Counted from the first letter of the stretch, positions 22,859 to 33,015 are shown. The stretch is DNA of 35,434 bases from Gemmatimonadota bacterium (GCA_003222055.1 QHUT01000077.1:1-35434), one strand, 5' to 3'. Notes: a model not told the origin generated them from the letters alone. Numbers and translations are program-made.

Positions 22859-23986
22859 ATGCGCCCGGGGGCCCGGCCTGACGTCGGGCCCCCTCCGCGT
22901 TTCCGGACCTCCGAGCCACGGCTCGGGTTCGGGGCCTGGGCGGTAGGTGGAGCGGCCTGGGGCCCCGCCACCCACGAGCGCGACCGTTTCGCAGCCGTCG
23001 CGCGAGCCGTGGAGCGCGGCGTCACGTTTTTCGATACGGCCCCGGCATACGGCGACGGCGCCTCGGAGGCCCTGCTCGGTCGGGCACTCCGCGCGGATCG
23101 CGACCGCGTCGCCATCGCCACCAAGGTCGGACCGCGCGATGACCCGCGCACCTCGCTCGAAGCGTCACTGCGCCGTCTGCGAACCGATTATGTAGACCTG
23201 GTGCAGCTGCACGAGGCGATCGAGCGCTGGGAGTGGCGGCTCGACGACCTGCACCGGCTCCAGGACGCCGGCAAGGCGCTCGCGATCGGGCTGTGCAACG
23301 CCACGCACCTCCAGCTCGCCCGTGCGCTCGAGCTCGTGCCCCTGGCCGCCTACCAGGGACCCTACAACCTGTTCGATCGCGACGTGGAGCAACGCGAGCT
23401 GCCGCTGTGCCGCGAACGCGGGCTGGCCTTCCTCGCCTATCGGCCACTCGCCGCCGGCCTCCTGACGGGCAAGTACACCGCACCGCCGCCGTTCCCGGCG
23501 GGCGACCACCGCGCTGGACTCTACTGGTTCAAGGGCCGGGAGTTCGCCCGGCGCCGCACCGCGATCGAGCGGCTCGAGCCCCTCGCCCGTCGCCGCGCCA
23601 CGTCGCTCGGCGCTCTCGCCCTGGCGTGGCTATTGCAGCGCCCCGGGGTCTCGATCGTGCTCGCGGGGGCGCGGACCGCAGCCCAGGTGGACCAGAACCT
23701 CGGAGCGGCCGACCTCGGCCTCACGCCCGACGACGTGGCCGCCGTCGACGCCGTGGTGGGCGACGTGTTCCGTCCGGTGCGCGCCACCGAGCGCGCCCGC
23801 GTCCTCGCCGCGGACTGGGGCGTTCGGGAGCGCCATGTCGTCGAGCGGCTGGACGGCTCCAAGAGCTACGAAGCGATCGCGGCCGAATGGACGGACCGCG
23901 GCGGCCCGCCGATGATCGCGGCGCAGGTCAAGGTCTTGTGTGACCAACTCGCCGAGCAGGGGTTACTAGTAGCGGACGACGGATGA
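22859..23986 (+). CDS. Aldo/keto reductase with extra C-terminal winged-helix-like module
   Basis: 375 residues from ATG 22859; the longer frame crosses the peptide gene. Residues 18-300 form a complete aldo/keto reductase barrel: FFDTAPAYG (D59, Y64), IATKVG (K89) and VQLHEA (H118) supply the catalytic tetrad, and the NADPH site is near VLAGARTAAQVDQN. After the barrel come about 75 extra residues, ending in ERLDGSKSYEAIAAEW and VKVLCDQLAEQGLL (327-370). This helix-helix-wing pattern resembles PqqD-type RiPP recognition elements or DUF2063-type tails and is not part of normal reductases. It could bind the precursor peptide and reduce a carbonyl or imine made by the MNIO enzyme; this is inference. 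Its stop overlaps the MNIO start by 4 bases. Confidence 0.85.
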   Translation: MRPGARPDVGPPPRFRTSEPRLGFGAWAVGGAAWGPATHERDRFAAVARAVERGVTFFDTAPAYGDGASEALLGRALRADRDRVAIATKVGPRDDPRTSLEASLRRLRTDYVDLVQLHEAIERWEWRLDDLHRLQDAGKALAIGLCNATHLQLARALELVPLAAYQGPYNLFDRDVEQRELPLCRERGLAFLAYRPLAAGLLTGKYTAPPPFPAGDHRAGLYWFKGREFARRRTAIERLEPLARRRATSLGALALAWLLQRPGVSIVLAGARTAAQVDQNLGAADLGLTPDDVAAVDAVVGDVFRPVRATERARVLAADWGVRERHVVERLDGSKSYEAIAAEWTDRGGPPMIAAQVKVLCDQLAEQGLLVADDG

Positions 23987-24774
23987 CGAACCGGCTGATG
24001 GTTGGCGCGTTCTACAACCCACACCTGGGGGCGGAGCTGGCCCAGGCGGAGGGGATCGACCATCTGGCAATGGCGGATCCGCCGGGGGCGACGGACCCGT
24101 GGTGGCCGGCGATCCGCGAGCGCTACACGCTGCTGCTCCACGACTACCTGGGCCAGCTGTCCGAGCCACTCGACGAGCGGTCGATCGGGAGGGCGCGGGC
24201 GCTGGCGGAGCTGTACGGCTCGCCGTGGGTGGCGGAGCACTTCCAGTGTCTCCACACCGCGGACGGCGCGTACAATCTGAACTATGTTTTCCCGCCGCTG
24301 TACACCGAAGAGTTCCTGGACCGGTTCGTGCGTAACGCGACCGCGCTCAAGGCGCGCCTGGACCAGCCACTGGTCATGGAGAACATTCCCGGCTTCTTCG
24401 ACGTTGCGGCGAGCCAGCTGCCGGAGCCGCTCTGGCTGCGGCGCTTCTTCGAGGCGACCGGGGCGGGCTTCCTGCTCGATCTCCCGCACGTCTGGCTCGA
24501 GGCCCACTATCACGACCGCAACCCGGAGGCGTGGCTCGCCGAATTCCCGCTCGAGCATGTGGTGGAGCTGCACGTCGCCGGCGTGGAGGAGGACCGCGAC
24601 CTGCGCGGGCCTTGGATCGCGCCGGCCGAGCCCTCGGACGAGATGCTTGCCTTTGCCGCACATGCGGTGAGCCGCTGCCCACGAGCCAAGGCCGTCACGT
24701 TCGATGCGTTTTCTCCTTCTCTCACACCCGACGTCCTGTTCCGAAGCGTGGAACGGATTCGGGGAGCGCTGTGA
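23983..24774 (+). CDS. MNIO (DUF692) multinuclear iron oxidative enzyme
   Basis: 263 residues, a TIM-barrel of the DUF692 family, which uses two or three non-heme irons and O2 to rearrange cysteine or other residues of RiPP precursors (MbnB, TglH and others). Likely metal ligands: H53 (LLLHDY), H86 (VAEHFQ), E133-N134 (VMENIPG), D166 and H169 (LLDLPHVW), H197 (ELHVAG) and D241 (TFDAF). VMENIPG and ELHVAG are close to the family consensus LLEN and EIHLAG. It is a little shorter than many relatives. It overlaps the reductase and the next gene by 4 bases each. With a two-Cys peptide encoded first in the operon, its substrate is very probably that peptide. Family call is from motif recognition; function on the peptide is inference. 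Confidence 0.82.
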   Translation: MTNRLMVGAFYNPHLGAELAQAEGIDHLAMADPPGATDPWWPAIRERYTLLLHDYLGQLSEPLDERSIGRARALAELYGSPWVAEHFQCLHTADGAYNLNYVFPPLYTEEFLDRFVRNATALKARLDQPLVMENIPGFFDVAASQLPEPLWLRRFFEATGAGFLLDLPHVWLEAHYHDRNPEAWLAEFPLEHVVELHVAGVEEDRDLRGPWIAPAEPSDEMLAFAAHAVSRCPRAKAVTFDAFSPSLTPDVLFRSVERIRGAL

Positions 24775-25973
24775 AACCGCTCGCGCTCGCGCTGCTCACG
24801 TTGCTCTCGGCCGACGTGGTGATTCCCGCCGGCACCCGCATCCCGATCCGGTTCGTGCAACGGATTACCAGTGGCAGGGACACCGTCGGGACGGGCGTGC
24901 TGGTGCAGACGATGGGGGCCCTGGTGCAGGATTCCTGCGTCCTGGTCCCGCCCTACGTGCGGGCGAAGGGGCGGGTCGTGGTCTCGCAGGGTGGCGGCCG
25001 GTTCGGTCGGCACGGCCGGCTGGGGCTGCGGTTCGACTCCTTGGAAGTGCGCTCGGGTCATTGGGTACCGATCGCCGGGGTGCTCGACACGCTCGAGTAC
25101 GCCAAGCCGGGCGCGGTCACCGACTCCGGGCTCGTGTCCAGCGGCAGGACCTCCGTCGGTGGCCTCGGCAAGAAGCTCGTGCCGGCGGGTGTCGTGGCGG
25201 CCGTCGATTTCGACGTGATCCCGGTGACGTTGCTCGGCGGATTCTCGCTGTTACGTCGGGGGCCCCCGGTGCGCATCCAGGCGGGCGAGACCGGCGGCAT
25301 CCGGCTCACCGAGCCGCTCGTTCTCCCAGGTCGGGAGCGGTGCGACCTCGTGGCGACACATCGCGAGCTGATCGAGATGCCGGCGCTGCCGAAGTTCGTC
25401 CCGCGCTCGGAGAACCGCTCGGGGACCGTGCTGGGAGATCCCTTCAACGTGCTGCTGCTCGGGACGTGGGCCGAAATCGACAGCGCGTTTCGAGCGGCCG
25501 GCTGGCTCCCCGCGCAAAAGCGGTCCGTCCTCGCCGTCACGCGGGAGGTAACCGCCGCGATCGCGAGCCGGCCGGCGATCACCGCCCCCGTCAGCACGCA
25601 GTACTTCGAGGGACGGCCGCAGGACCTCGCGTACGAGCTGGCGGGTCCCAACGTCCGGATTCGTCACCACATCCGGATCTGGCTGCTCGACAGTCTCTCG
25701 CTCGTCTGGGTCGGCGCCGCGAACAAGGACGTCGGGGTGATTTTCAAGCCGTGGGAGCCGCAGGCGACGCATCGCATCGAGCCGCACATCGATTGGGAGC
25801 GGGACCGGGTGGTGCGGGATGTCGAGGCGAGCGGGTGCGGCGACTTGCTGGACTACATGCGTCTTCCCGGCGCGGTCACCGAAGCGCGAAACGTCTCCGG
25901 CCAAAAGGTCGTCTCCGACGGGCGAACAGCCGTGGTGCGGTTGCGCCCCTGCAGCCCGGCGGACATGCCATGA
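24771..25973 (+). CDS. LssY_C-type domain protein with signal-like N-terminus
   Basis: 400 residues from GTG 24771 (GTGA overlap). The N-terminus KPLALALLTLLSADVVIPAGT looks like a short signal or anchor. Residues 20-150 resemble a beta-rich domain of the kind that begins with GTRIPIRFVQRI, common in secreted proteins. The C-terminal half has GDPFNVLLLGTWAEIDSAFRAAGWLPA, STQYFEGRPQDLAYE and RIRHHIRIW, which mark the LssY C-terminal domain seen next to DedA/PAP2-like membrane proteins. No enzymatic activity is established for that domain. In this operon it may be the periplasmic partner or carrier of the modified peptide, but nothing in the sequence proves a role. Its stop overlaps the next start by 4 bases. 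Confidence 0.7.
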   Translation: MKPLALALLTLLSADVVIPAGTRIPIRFVQRITSGRDTVGTGVLVQTMGALVQDSCVLVPPYVRAKGRVVVSQGGGRFGRHGRLGLRFDSLEVRSGHWVPIAGVLDTLEYAKPGAVTDSGLVSSGRTSVGGLGKKLVPAGVVAAVDFDVIPVTLLGGFSLLRRGPPVRIQAGETGGIRLTEPLVLPGRERCDLVATHRELIEMPALPKFVPRSENRSGTVLGDPFNVLLLGTWAEIDSAFRAAGWLPAQKRSVLAVTREVTAAIASRPAITAPVSTQYFEGRPQDLAYELAGPNVRIRHHIRIWLLDSLSLVWVGAANKDVGVIFKPWEPQATHRIEPHIDWERDRVVRDVEASGCGDLLDYMRLPGAVTEARNVSGQKVVSDGRTAVVRLRPCSPADMP

Positions 25974-26752
25974 ACCACCCGTCGAGCGATCGCGCGCTCC
26001 AGGACGACGTGATTCGCGCGCTCGCCGATGCGCCGTATCGTGCTTCGCCCCGCTGGCGGCGTCGGAACCTCGCCGATCCCTACCGCGTCGAGCGCTATGC
26101 GCGCTTCCTGGCGCGCCACTTCTATTTCGAGCGCATCGTCCAGTTCTTCAAGTATTCCCGCGCGCTGGCGCGCATCACCGGGCGGCCTCCGGAGGCAGTC
26201 TGTAAAGGGGATGCCTTCGACCTCCTGCTCCCGAGCGTCGTGCTCGGCAGCCAGGAGACGGCGCAGGCGGTGGCCCGGCTGGTCGTGGCACACGTCGGCG
26301 CGGCGCGCGCCCCGATTCCGTACCTCGCGGACCTGCTCCGATACGAAGAAGCGATGATGCTGGTCGAGGCGGGCCCCCGCATCTGGCGGGATGATACGCC
26401 CACCGAGGGAGCGCCCAGCCGTGCGCGGCACGCTCCCGAGAAGGTGGAGGGAACGGCGCTGTTGGAGCTGGATTTCGATCTGCCCGCCGTCCTGCCCAAG
26501 CTGCTCCAGCCCTGGACCGAGGTACCGCAGGCGGCCGCACGGCCCACCCAGCTGCTCGTCGCGCGATCACCGCACGGGCGCGTGGCGGTGGCGCGAAGCG
26601 ACGCTGGCATAGCCGCCGTGGTACAGCTGGCCGACGGGAAACGGACGCTCGAGCAGCTCGCCGCGGGCGCGGGCCTCCCCGTGGAAACGCTCGAGGCTAC
26701 GCTGCAGGGGCTCGTGGAGCTGGGCGCCGTGCGATTCCCGACCGGCAGCTGA
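25970..26752 (+). CDS. Putative MNIO partner protein (DUF2063/TglI/BufC-like)
   Basis: 260 residues. The N-terminal helical part (1-140) ends in PYLADLLRYEEAMMLVE, which recalls the PYLADLARLE motif of DUF2063-type partners of DUF692 enzymes. A middle part (GTALLELDFDLPAVL, TQLLVARSPHGRVAVAR) matches the beta segment of those partners, and a C-terminal winged-helix-like module follows (VVQLADGKRTLEQLAAGAGLP to LQGLVELGAV, 217-254). Such partners bind the precursor peptide and present it to the MNIO enzyme. The C-terminal module resembles the reductase tail three genes upstream. Last gene of the peptide operon; a 68-base gap follows. The assignment rests on remembered motifs and context, not on a search. 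Confidence 0.6.
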   Translation: MNHPSSDRALQDDVIRALADAPYRASPRWRRRNLADPYRVERYARFLARHFYFERIVQFFKYSRALARITGRPPEAVCKGDAFDLLLPSVVLGSQETAQAVARLVVAHVGAARAPIPYLADLLRYEEAMMLVEAGPRIWRDDTPTEGAPSRARHAPEKVEGTALLELDFDLPAVLPKLLQPWTEVPQAAARPTQLLVARSPHGRVAVARSDAGIAAVVQLADGKRTLEQLAAGAGLPVETLEATLQGLVELGAVRFPTGS

Positions 26753-26820
26753 TCGGCCTGGGTCGCCGCGGGAAAGCAGTCCGCGTAGCTTCCGAACAAC
26801 CGCTCATCCCGGAGCCGCCT

Positions 26821-27270
26821 GTGACCACCCAATACGAGAGCGCCGATCTGCTGCTCAAGCTGTACGACCTGCGCCGCGAGGCAGTGATGCGCAAGGCCCG
26901 CGCCTGGTTCCGTGCGGACTTTCACCCCGCGACCGCGGCGGAAATACTCACCATGTATCGCGGCAAGAACAGCGCGCCGTACCGCATGGTGACGACGTAC
27001 TGGAACATGGCCGCCGCGCTCGTGCTCCACGGCGCGATCGACGAGCAGATGTTCGCCGACACGAACGGCGAGCACGTCATGGTGTACGGGCGCCTCGAGC
27101 CCCACCTCGCCGAGCTGCGCGCCGCGCTCAAGAACCCCGGCTACCTGGACCAGCTGGAGAAGGTGATCCTGCGGATGCCCGACGCCCAGGCGCGGCTCGC
27201 CCGGGTGCGGGGCACGGCCGCGACGGCCGGAAAGCCCAGAGGGGCGAAGCGCCCCCGGAGGGTCGCGTGA
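26821..27270 (+). CDS. Conserved hypothetical protein (DUF4760-like)
   Basis: 149 residues from GTG 26821. An all-alpha soluble protein with YESADLLLKLYDLRREAVMRKARAWFRADFHP, MVTTYWNMAAALVLHGAIDEQMFADTN and EPHLAELRAALKNPGYLDQLEKV. Similar sequences with a LYDLRRE start and a WNMAA...GAIDEQMF centre are familiar from Acidobacteria and Gemmatimonadota-type genomes, but no function is known to me. It overlaps the DinB-like gene by 4 bases (GTGA). It ends in a basic tail (KPRGAKRPRRVA) that might bind nucleic acid or just be disordered. It may belong to a separate operon from the peptide locus, though the 68-base gap leaves read-through possible. Confidence 0.7.
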   Translation: MTTQYESADLLLKLYDLRREAVMRKARAWFRADFHPATAAEILTMYRGKNSAPYRMVTTYWNMAAALVLHGAIDEQMFADTNGEHVMVYGRLEPHLAELRAALKNPGYLDQLEKVILRMPDAQARLARVRGTAATAGKPRGAKRPRRVA

Positions 27271-27794
27271 CCGCCGCGGCCATCCCCCGGCCCCCCGCCG
27301 CGGAATACGCTCCGTACTACAGCAGGTACATCGACCGGGTCCCCGAGGGCGACCTGCTGCGGACGCTCGCGGATCAGGCCAGCGCGACGCAAACACTCAT
27401 CGGCGGCCTGTCCGAGGCCAACGCGCTGTACCGCTACGCCCCGGGGAAATGGAGCGTCAAGGAGGTGATCGGGCACGTCACCGACACCGAGCGCGTGTAC
27501 TCCTACCGCGCGCTGCGGTTCGCCCGCGGCGACGCCATCGCGCTCCCTGGCTTCGACGAGAACGCGTGGGTGCCGGCCGGGAACTTCGAAGCGCGTTCTC
27601 TCAAGGACCTGGCCGCCGAGCTCGACGCCGTGCGGCGCGCCACCATCGCTCTGTTCCGGGGCCTCGACGCCGCCGCCCTGGCGCGCCGCGGGACGGCGAG
27701 CGACAACGCGGTCTCGGTGCGCGCGATCGCCTGGATCATCGCGGGCCACGAGCGCCACCACGTGGCGCTGCTGCACGAGCGCTACAAAGTATGA
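27267..27794 (+). CDS. DinB-like four-helix metal-binding protein
   Basis: 175 residues. The DinB/YfiT-like bundle is shown by KWSVKEVIGHVTDTERVYSYR (first metal-ligand His in GHVTD) and by the C-terminal HERHHVALLHERY, whose histidines complete a three-His metal site. The superfamily includes bacillithiol and mycothiol S-transferases and maleylpyruvate isomerase, which use thiol cofactors and a divalent metal; many members have no known substrate. Here it may be a thiol transferase in detoxification. It overlaps both neighbours by 4 bases. Confidence 0.85.
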   Translation: MTAAAIPRPPAAEYAPYYSRYIDRVPEGDLLRTLADQASATQTLIGGLSEANALYRYAPGKWSVKEVIGHVTDTERVYSYRALRFARGDAIALPGFDENAWVPAGNFEARSLKDLAAELDAVRRATIALFRGLDAAALARRGTASDNAVSVRAIAWIIAGHERHHVALLHERYKV

Positions 27795-28810
27795 GCCCAG
27801 GGCTCTTCCTGCTCCTCGCAGCGGCGGCACAGGGAGATACCGGCACCTTCGTCATCGGCAACTTCCGGTTCGCGAGCGGGGAGACGCTGCCCGAGCTGCG
27901 GCTCCACTACCGCACCCTCGGCCGGCCGCGCCGCAACGCCGTCCTCATCCTTCACGGGACGGGCGGATCGGGCAGCCAGTTCCTCACACCCGTGTTCGCG
28001 GGCGAGCTGTACGGCGCCGGCCAGCCGCTCGACACGGCCACGCACTACGTCATTCTGCCGGACAACATCGGCCACGGCCGCTCGTCCAAGCCGAGCGACG
28101 GGCTGCGTGCCCGATTTCCCCACTACGCCTACGAGGACATGGTGGCGGCGCAGTACCGGCTGGTGACCGAAGGCCTGCACGTGAATCATCTGTTGCTGGT
28201 GATGGGCACGTCGATGGGATGCATGCACAGCTGGCTCTGGGGCGAGCACCATCCCGAGTTCATGGACGGTCTCGTGCCGCTCGCTTGCCTGCCGACCCAG
28301 ATTGCGGGGCGGAACCGGATGTGGCGCAAGCTGATCATCGACGACATCACGAGTGATCCCGACTGGAAGCACGGCGACTACGCCACCCAACCGCGCGGGC
28401 TACGCGCCGCACTGCAGCTGCTGTTCATCGCCGGGAGCGCGCCGCTCGTGCAACAGCGCCTCGGCCCCACGCGCGACTCCGCCGACGCCTACATCTCGCG
28501 CTGGATCGACGCCCGCCTCGCCGAAACCGACGCCAACGACCTGCTCTACCAGGTCGCGGCCTCGCGCGACTACGACCCCAGCCCCGCGCTTCATCGCATC
28601 ACCGTTCCGGTACTGACCGTCAACTCGGCGGATGACTTCATCAACCCACCCGAGCTCGGGCTCATGGAACGGCTCATCGCGAAGGTGAACGGCGCCCGCT
28701 ACGTCCTCATTCCCACGAGCGAGCGGACGCGAGGGCACGGGACGCACACGGCCGCTGCCGCGTGGAAGGAGTACTTCGCGCCGTTCGTCGCCGCGCTCGA
28801 GCGCCGCTAG
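27791..28810 (+). CDS. MetX-like alpha/beta hydrolase, probably secreted
   Basis: 339 residues. The N-terminus SPGLFLLLAAAAQGD looks like a short signal peptide. The alpha/beta-hydrolase core has the oxyanion strand VLILHGTGGSG, nucleophile elbow MGTSMGCMH (S141), acid in LTVNSADDF and His in RGHGTHT. The overall layout (LRLHYRTLGR...LPDNIGHGRSSKP...WLWGEHHPEFMDGLVPLACLP) is that of homoserine O-acetyltransferase MetX relatives. A signal peptide argues against a methionine-synthesis role; it is more likely an esterase or hydrolase. Its TAG stop shares a CTAG with the TAG stop of the convergent AAA ATPase gene. Confidence 0.85.
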   Translation: MSPGLFLLLAAAAQGDTGTFVIGNFRFASGETLPELRLHYRTLGRPRRNAVLILHGTGGSGSQFLTPVFAGELYGAGQPLDTATHYVILPDNIGHGRSSKPSDGLRARFPHYAYEDMVAAQYRLVTEGLHVNHLLLVMGTSMGCMHSWLWGEHHPEFMDGLVPLACLPTQIAGRNRMWRKLIIDDITSDPDWKHGDYATQPRGLRAALQLLFIAGSAPLVQQRLGPTRDSADAYISRWIDARLAETDANDLLYQVAASRDYDPSPALHRITVPVLTVNSADDFINPPELGLMERLIAKVNGARYVLIPTSERTRGHGTHTAAAAWKEYFAPFVAALERR

Positions 28811-29628
28811 ACCCGCAGTCTGCGCAGGAACGCCGCGGGATCGTTGAGAAACGCGCGGGTCAGCGCCACGTGCTCGAGGTCCTCGTATCGGACCGCGGAG
28901 ATTGGCACGCGATCGAAGCTGTAGATGGCCGCGTCGGGAAATGCCAGCAGCATGGGTGAGTGCGTCGCGATGATGAATTGCGCGTCGCGGCCCGCCCACT
29001 CGAGCAGCAACGCGAGCAGCCCAAGCTGGTTCTGGGGCGACAGCGGAGCCTCGGGCTCGTCCAGCAGGTAAAGGCCCTCGGGAACGAACCGACCCTGGAA
29101 CAGATTGAGGAACGCCTGCCCGTGCGAGCGGGCGTCCGGGTCACGTCCGTAGCGACGCTCCATATCGCCGAGCGACGCACGCACGGGACCAGCCGCGAGA
29201 CCCTTCGCGTAGGTCGACCGATCGGTGTAGGCGACGTCGATCTCCGCGAGTCGCTCCTCGAGCTCGCGCCGCTCGGCGGCGAGCCGACGCTGGAAACCGA
29301 AGAAGTCCTCGGCACGAAGGAAGAAGCCTCGATGGGTCCGCTTCGTCCACGTGAGCTGGAGCCGGGCGGCGAGGCGTCGCTGCGCCGCGAGCGTGCCGTC
29401 CCGCCCGATCTCGGCTGCGCCGACCGTGGGAAGCCCGGCGGCTGCGGCCAGCCCCTCGAGCAGCGTGGATTTCCCCGAGCCGTTCTCGCCCACGAAAAAC
29501 GTGACGCGGGCGGACAGGTCCAGGGGCGGCAGGGTCCGAATGGCCGGGATGGAGAAGGGGAAGTCCACCTCGGCGGCGGCCGCCGCCCGCTTCAAGTTGA
29601 CGCGCAACAACTGTGGCTTCCCCGTCAC
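28807..29628 (-). CDS. AAA-type ATPase (AAA_21/ABC-like, overcoming-lysogeny-like fold)
   Basis: 273 residues from GTG 29628, overlapping the stop of the ABC exporter gene by 4 bases. Walker A GENGSGKST (about residue 48), a central coiled segment (RRLAAERRELEERLAEIDVAY), signature-like SHGQAFLNLF, Walker B LYLLDEPEAPLSPQNQ and the switch IIATHSPMLLAFP. This arrangement is that of stand-alone AAA_21/AAA_15 ATPases, commonly annotated as ABC-type ATPases of unknown role, found in phage defence and metabolite contexts. No toxin or nuclease partner is next to it; only the ABC exporter. Its substrate is unknown. Confidence 0.85.
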   Translation of the reverse strand: MTGKPQLLRVNLKRAAAAAEVDFPFSIPAIRTLPPLDLSARVTFFVGENGSGKSTLLEGLAAAAGLPTVGAAEIGRDGTLAAQRRLAARLQLTWTKRTHRGFFLRAEDFFGFQRRLAAERRELEERLAEIDVAYTDRSTYAKGLAAGPVRASLGDMERRYGRDPDARSHGQAFLNLFQGRFVPEGLYLLDEPEAPLSPQNQLGLLALLLEWAGRDAQFIIATHSPMLLAFPDAAIYSFDRVPISAVRYEDLEHVALTRAFLNDPAAFLRRLRV

Positions 29629-31334
29629 CGATACCCCGCCGCCTGCAGGCTGAACAGCTCGGCGTACAGGCCCCCGCGCGCTACCAGCGCCTCGTGCGTC
29701 CCCTGGTCGATCAGCTCACCCCCCTGCAGCACCAGGATCCGGTCCGCCATGCGCACCGTCGAGAAGCGATGGGAGATGAGCACGGCCATCCTGCCTTGGG
29801 TCAGCTCGGCGAACCGCAGGAACACCTCGTACTCGGCGCGTGCGTCCAGTGAAGCCGTCGGCTCGTCGAGGATCAGCACCTGGGCATCGCGCATGTAGGC
29901 GCGCCCCAGGGCGACCTTTTGCCACTCGCCTCCCGACAGCTCCACGCCACCGTCGAACCGCCGGCCCAGCATCTGGTCGTAGCCCTTCTCGAGCCGCGTG
30001 GCGACGGAGTCGGCCAGGCTGCGGCGCGCCGCCTCCCGCACGCGCGCGTCGTCGTCGAGGGCCTCGACCTGACTGACCCCGATGTTCTCCTTGAGTACGA
30101 AATCGTAACGCACGAAGTCCTGGAAAATCACGCCGATGTTGCGCCGCAGGCTGCCGAGATCGTAGTCGCGCAAGTCCACGCCGTCGAGCAGCACGCGACC
30201 CTCGTCCGGGTCGTACAGCCGGGCCAGGAGCTTCACGAGCGTCGTCTTGCCCGCGCCGTTCTCGCCGACGAGCGCGACACGCTCTTCCGGCGCGAACGTG
30301 AACGTGAGATGGCGCACCGCCCAGCGGTCCGAGCCCGGATAGCGGAATCCGACGTCCTGAAACTCGAAGCCCCGCCGGATCGGCATCGGCACGGGCCGCG
30401 CCCCGGGCTGGGACGTCACGCGCGGCTGCACGTCGAAGAACGTGAACAGGTCGGAGAGATACAGGCTCTGCTCGAACACCTGCGACAGCGAGAGCAAAAT
30501 CCGCTGGATCAGATCGCGGCTCTGGCGGAACGAGCCCGCGAGGAAGGTCAGCGCGCCGATCGTGAACCGACCCAGCACGGTGAGATAGATCGTCACGGCG
30601 TAGGCGCCGTAGTACCCCAGGGTGCCGATCGTGACGAACACGGTGGACACGACGTTCCGCCGGATGGCGAGGCGCTTGTTCGCGTCGTAGAAGTCGTCGG
30701 ACAGCCTGGCGTACCGGCCGACCAGGAACTGCGACAGGTTGAACAGCTTCACCTCTTTCGCCATTTCGTCGGAGGCGCCGGCATAGCGGAGATAGTCGAG
30801 CAGTCGCCGTTCCGGGGTCCACGAGAACAGCAGCGAATAGCCCAGCGCCGCGTAGTGCGTTTCTCCCAGGAACGACGGCACGACCGCCACGGCGAGCAAG
30901 AGCAGCAGCCACGGCAGCTCCACCAGCAGCACGGCGGCGAGCGACGCCAGCGTCACGAGGTCCTGGGCCGTGGAGAGCAGCAGCGCGACCAGACCGATGC
31001 GGCCCACCGTCTGGCGGCGCGCCCGCTCGAGGTGGTCGTACGTCTCCGCGTCCTCATACTGCGCGATGTCGAGCGTGGCCGCATGCTCCATCAGTCGCAC
31101 GCTGATCCGGTTCGAGAACAGGTCGCCCAAGAGGCTCTCGAGCAGCGAGGAGAGCCGGGCCAGCCCCTCCCCCGCCACCGCGATCCCCAGCTCGAGGCCG
31201 ACGAGCCCACCCAGATGCCACCACTCCACGACCGCCCCTGCCGCCCGCATCCCCATGGCGGCGATGACGCCGTCGATGATCAGCTTCCCGATCCACAAGA
31301 CCGCCAGCGGCACGAACGCGCGGACGGCGCGCAA
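29625..31334 (-). CDS. ABC exporter, fused permease and ATPase
   Basis: 569 residues. An N-terminal exporter-type membrane domain (about six helices, to residue 310) is followed by an ATPase domain: Walker A GENGAGKTT, Q-loop VIFQDFVRYD, signature LSGGEWQKVALGRA, Walker B VLILDEPTASLD and H-loop ISHRFSTV. One gene gives a homodimeric exporter of lipids, peptides or drugs; the substrate is not clear. The start is uncertain: a TTG at 31334 is used here; the frame is open to a TGA about 50 bases upstream without ATG or GTG, while the first in-frame GTG is nine codons downstream. The first helix begins almost at once, so the usual cytoplasmic N-terminal tail is short. A 96-base gap separates it from the divergent DUF1800 gene. 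Confidence 0.88.
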   Translation of the reverse strand: MRAVRAFVPLAVLWIGKLIIDGVIAAMGMRAAGAVVEWWHLGGLVGLELGIAVAGEGLARLSSLLESLLGDLFSNRISVRLMEHAATLDIAQYEDAETYDHLERARRQTVGRIGLVALLLSTAQDLVTLASLAAVLLVELPWLLLLLAVAVVPSFLGETHYAALGYSLLFSWTPERRLLDYLRYAGASDEMAKEVKLFNLSQFLVGRYARLSDDFYDANKRLAIRRNVVSTVFVTIGTLGYYGAYAVTIYLTVLGRFTIGALTFLAGSFRQSRDLIQRILLSLSQVFEQSLYLSDLFTFFDVQPRVTSQPGARPVPMPIRRGFEFQDVGFRYPGSDRWAVRHLTFTFAPEERVALVGENGAGKTTLVKLLARLYDPDEGRVLLDGVDLRDYDLGSLRRNIGVIFQDFVRYDFVLKENIGVSQVEALDDDARVREAARRSLADSVATRLEKGYDQMLGRRFDGGVELSGGEWQKVALGRAYMRDAQVLILDEPTASLDARAEYEVFLRFAELTQGRMAVLISHRFSTVRMADRILVLQGGELIDQGTHEALVARGGLYAELFSLQAAGYR

Positions 31335-31430
31335 CGCGAGGATGGCGATGGTGTAGCCGCGATGCGTGTGGGGACGGGGGCGCCGTCACAAGCTTAACTT
31401 CTCCACGGGGCGGTGCGTCAATATAACCGC

Positions 31431-33014
<1,584 letters not shown>

Positions 33015-33015
33015 C

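Noticed and set aside
28807-31334. AAA ATPase plus ABC exporter as a phage-defence pair
   Set aside because: There is no nuclease, toxin or reverse transcriptase partner. The exporter is a normal type, so defence is not supported.
31422-31427. TATAAC as a -10 box before the DUF1800 gene
   Set aside because: It ends 4 bases before the ATG, so the transcript would start at or inside the first codons, and no -35 match stands at the right distance.
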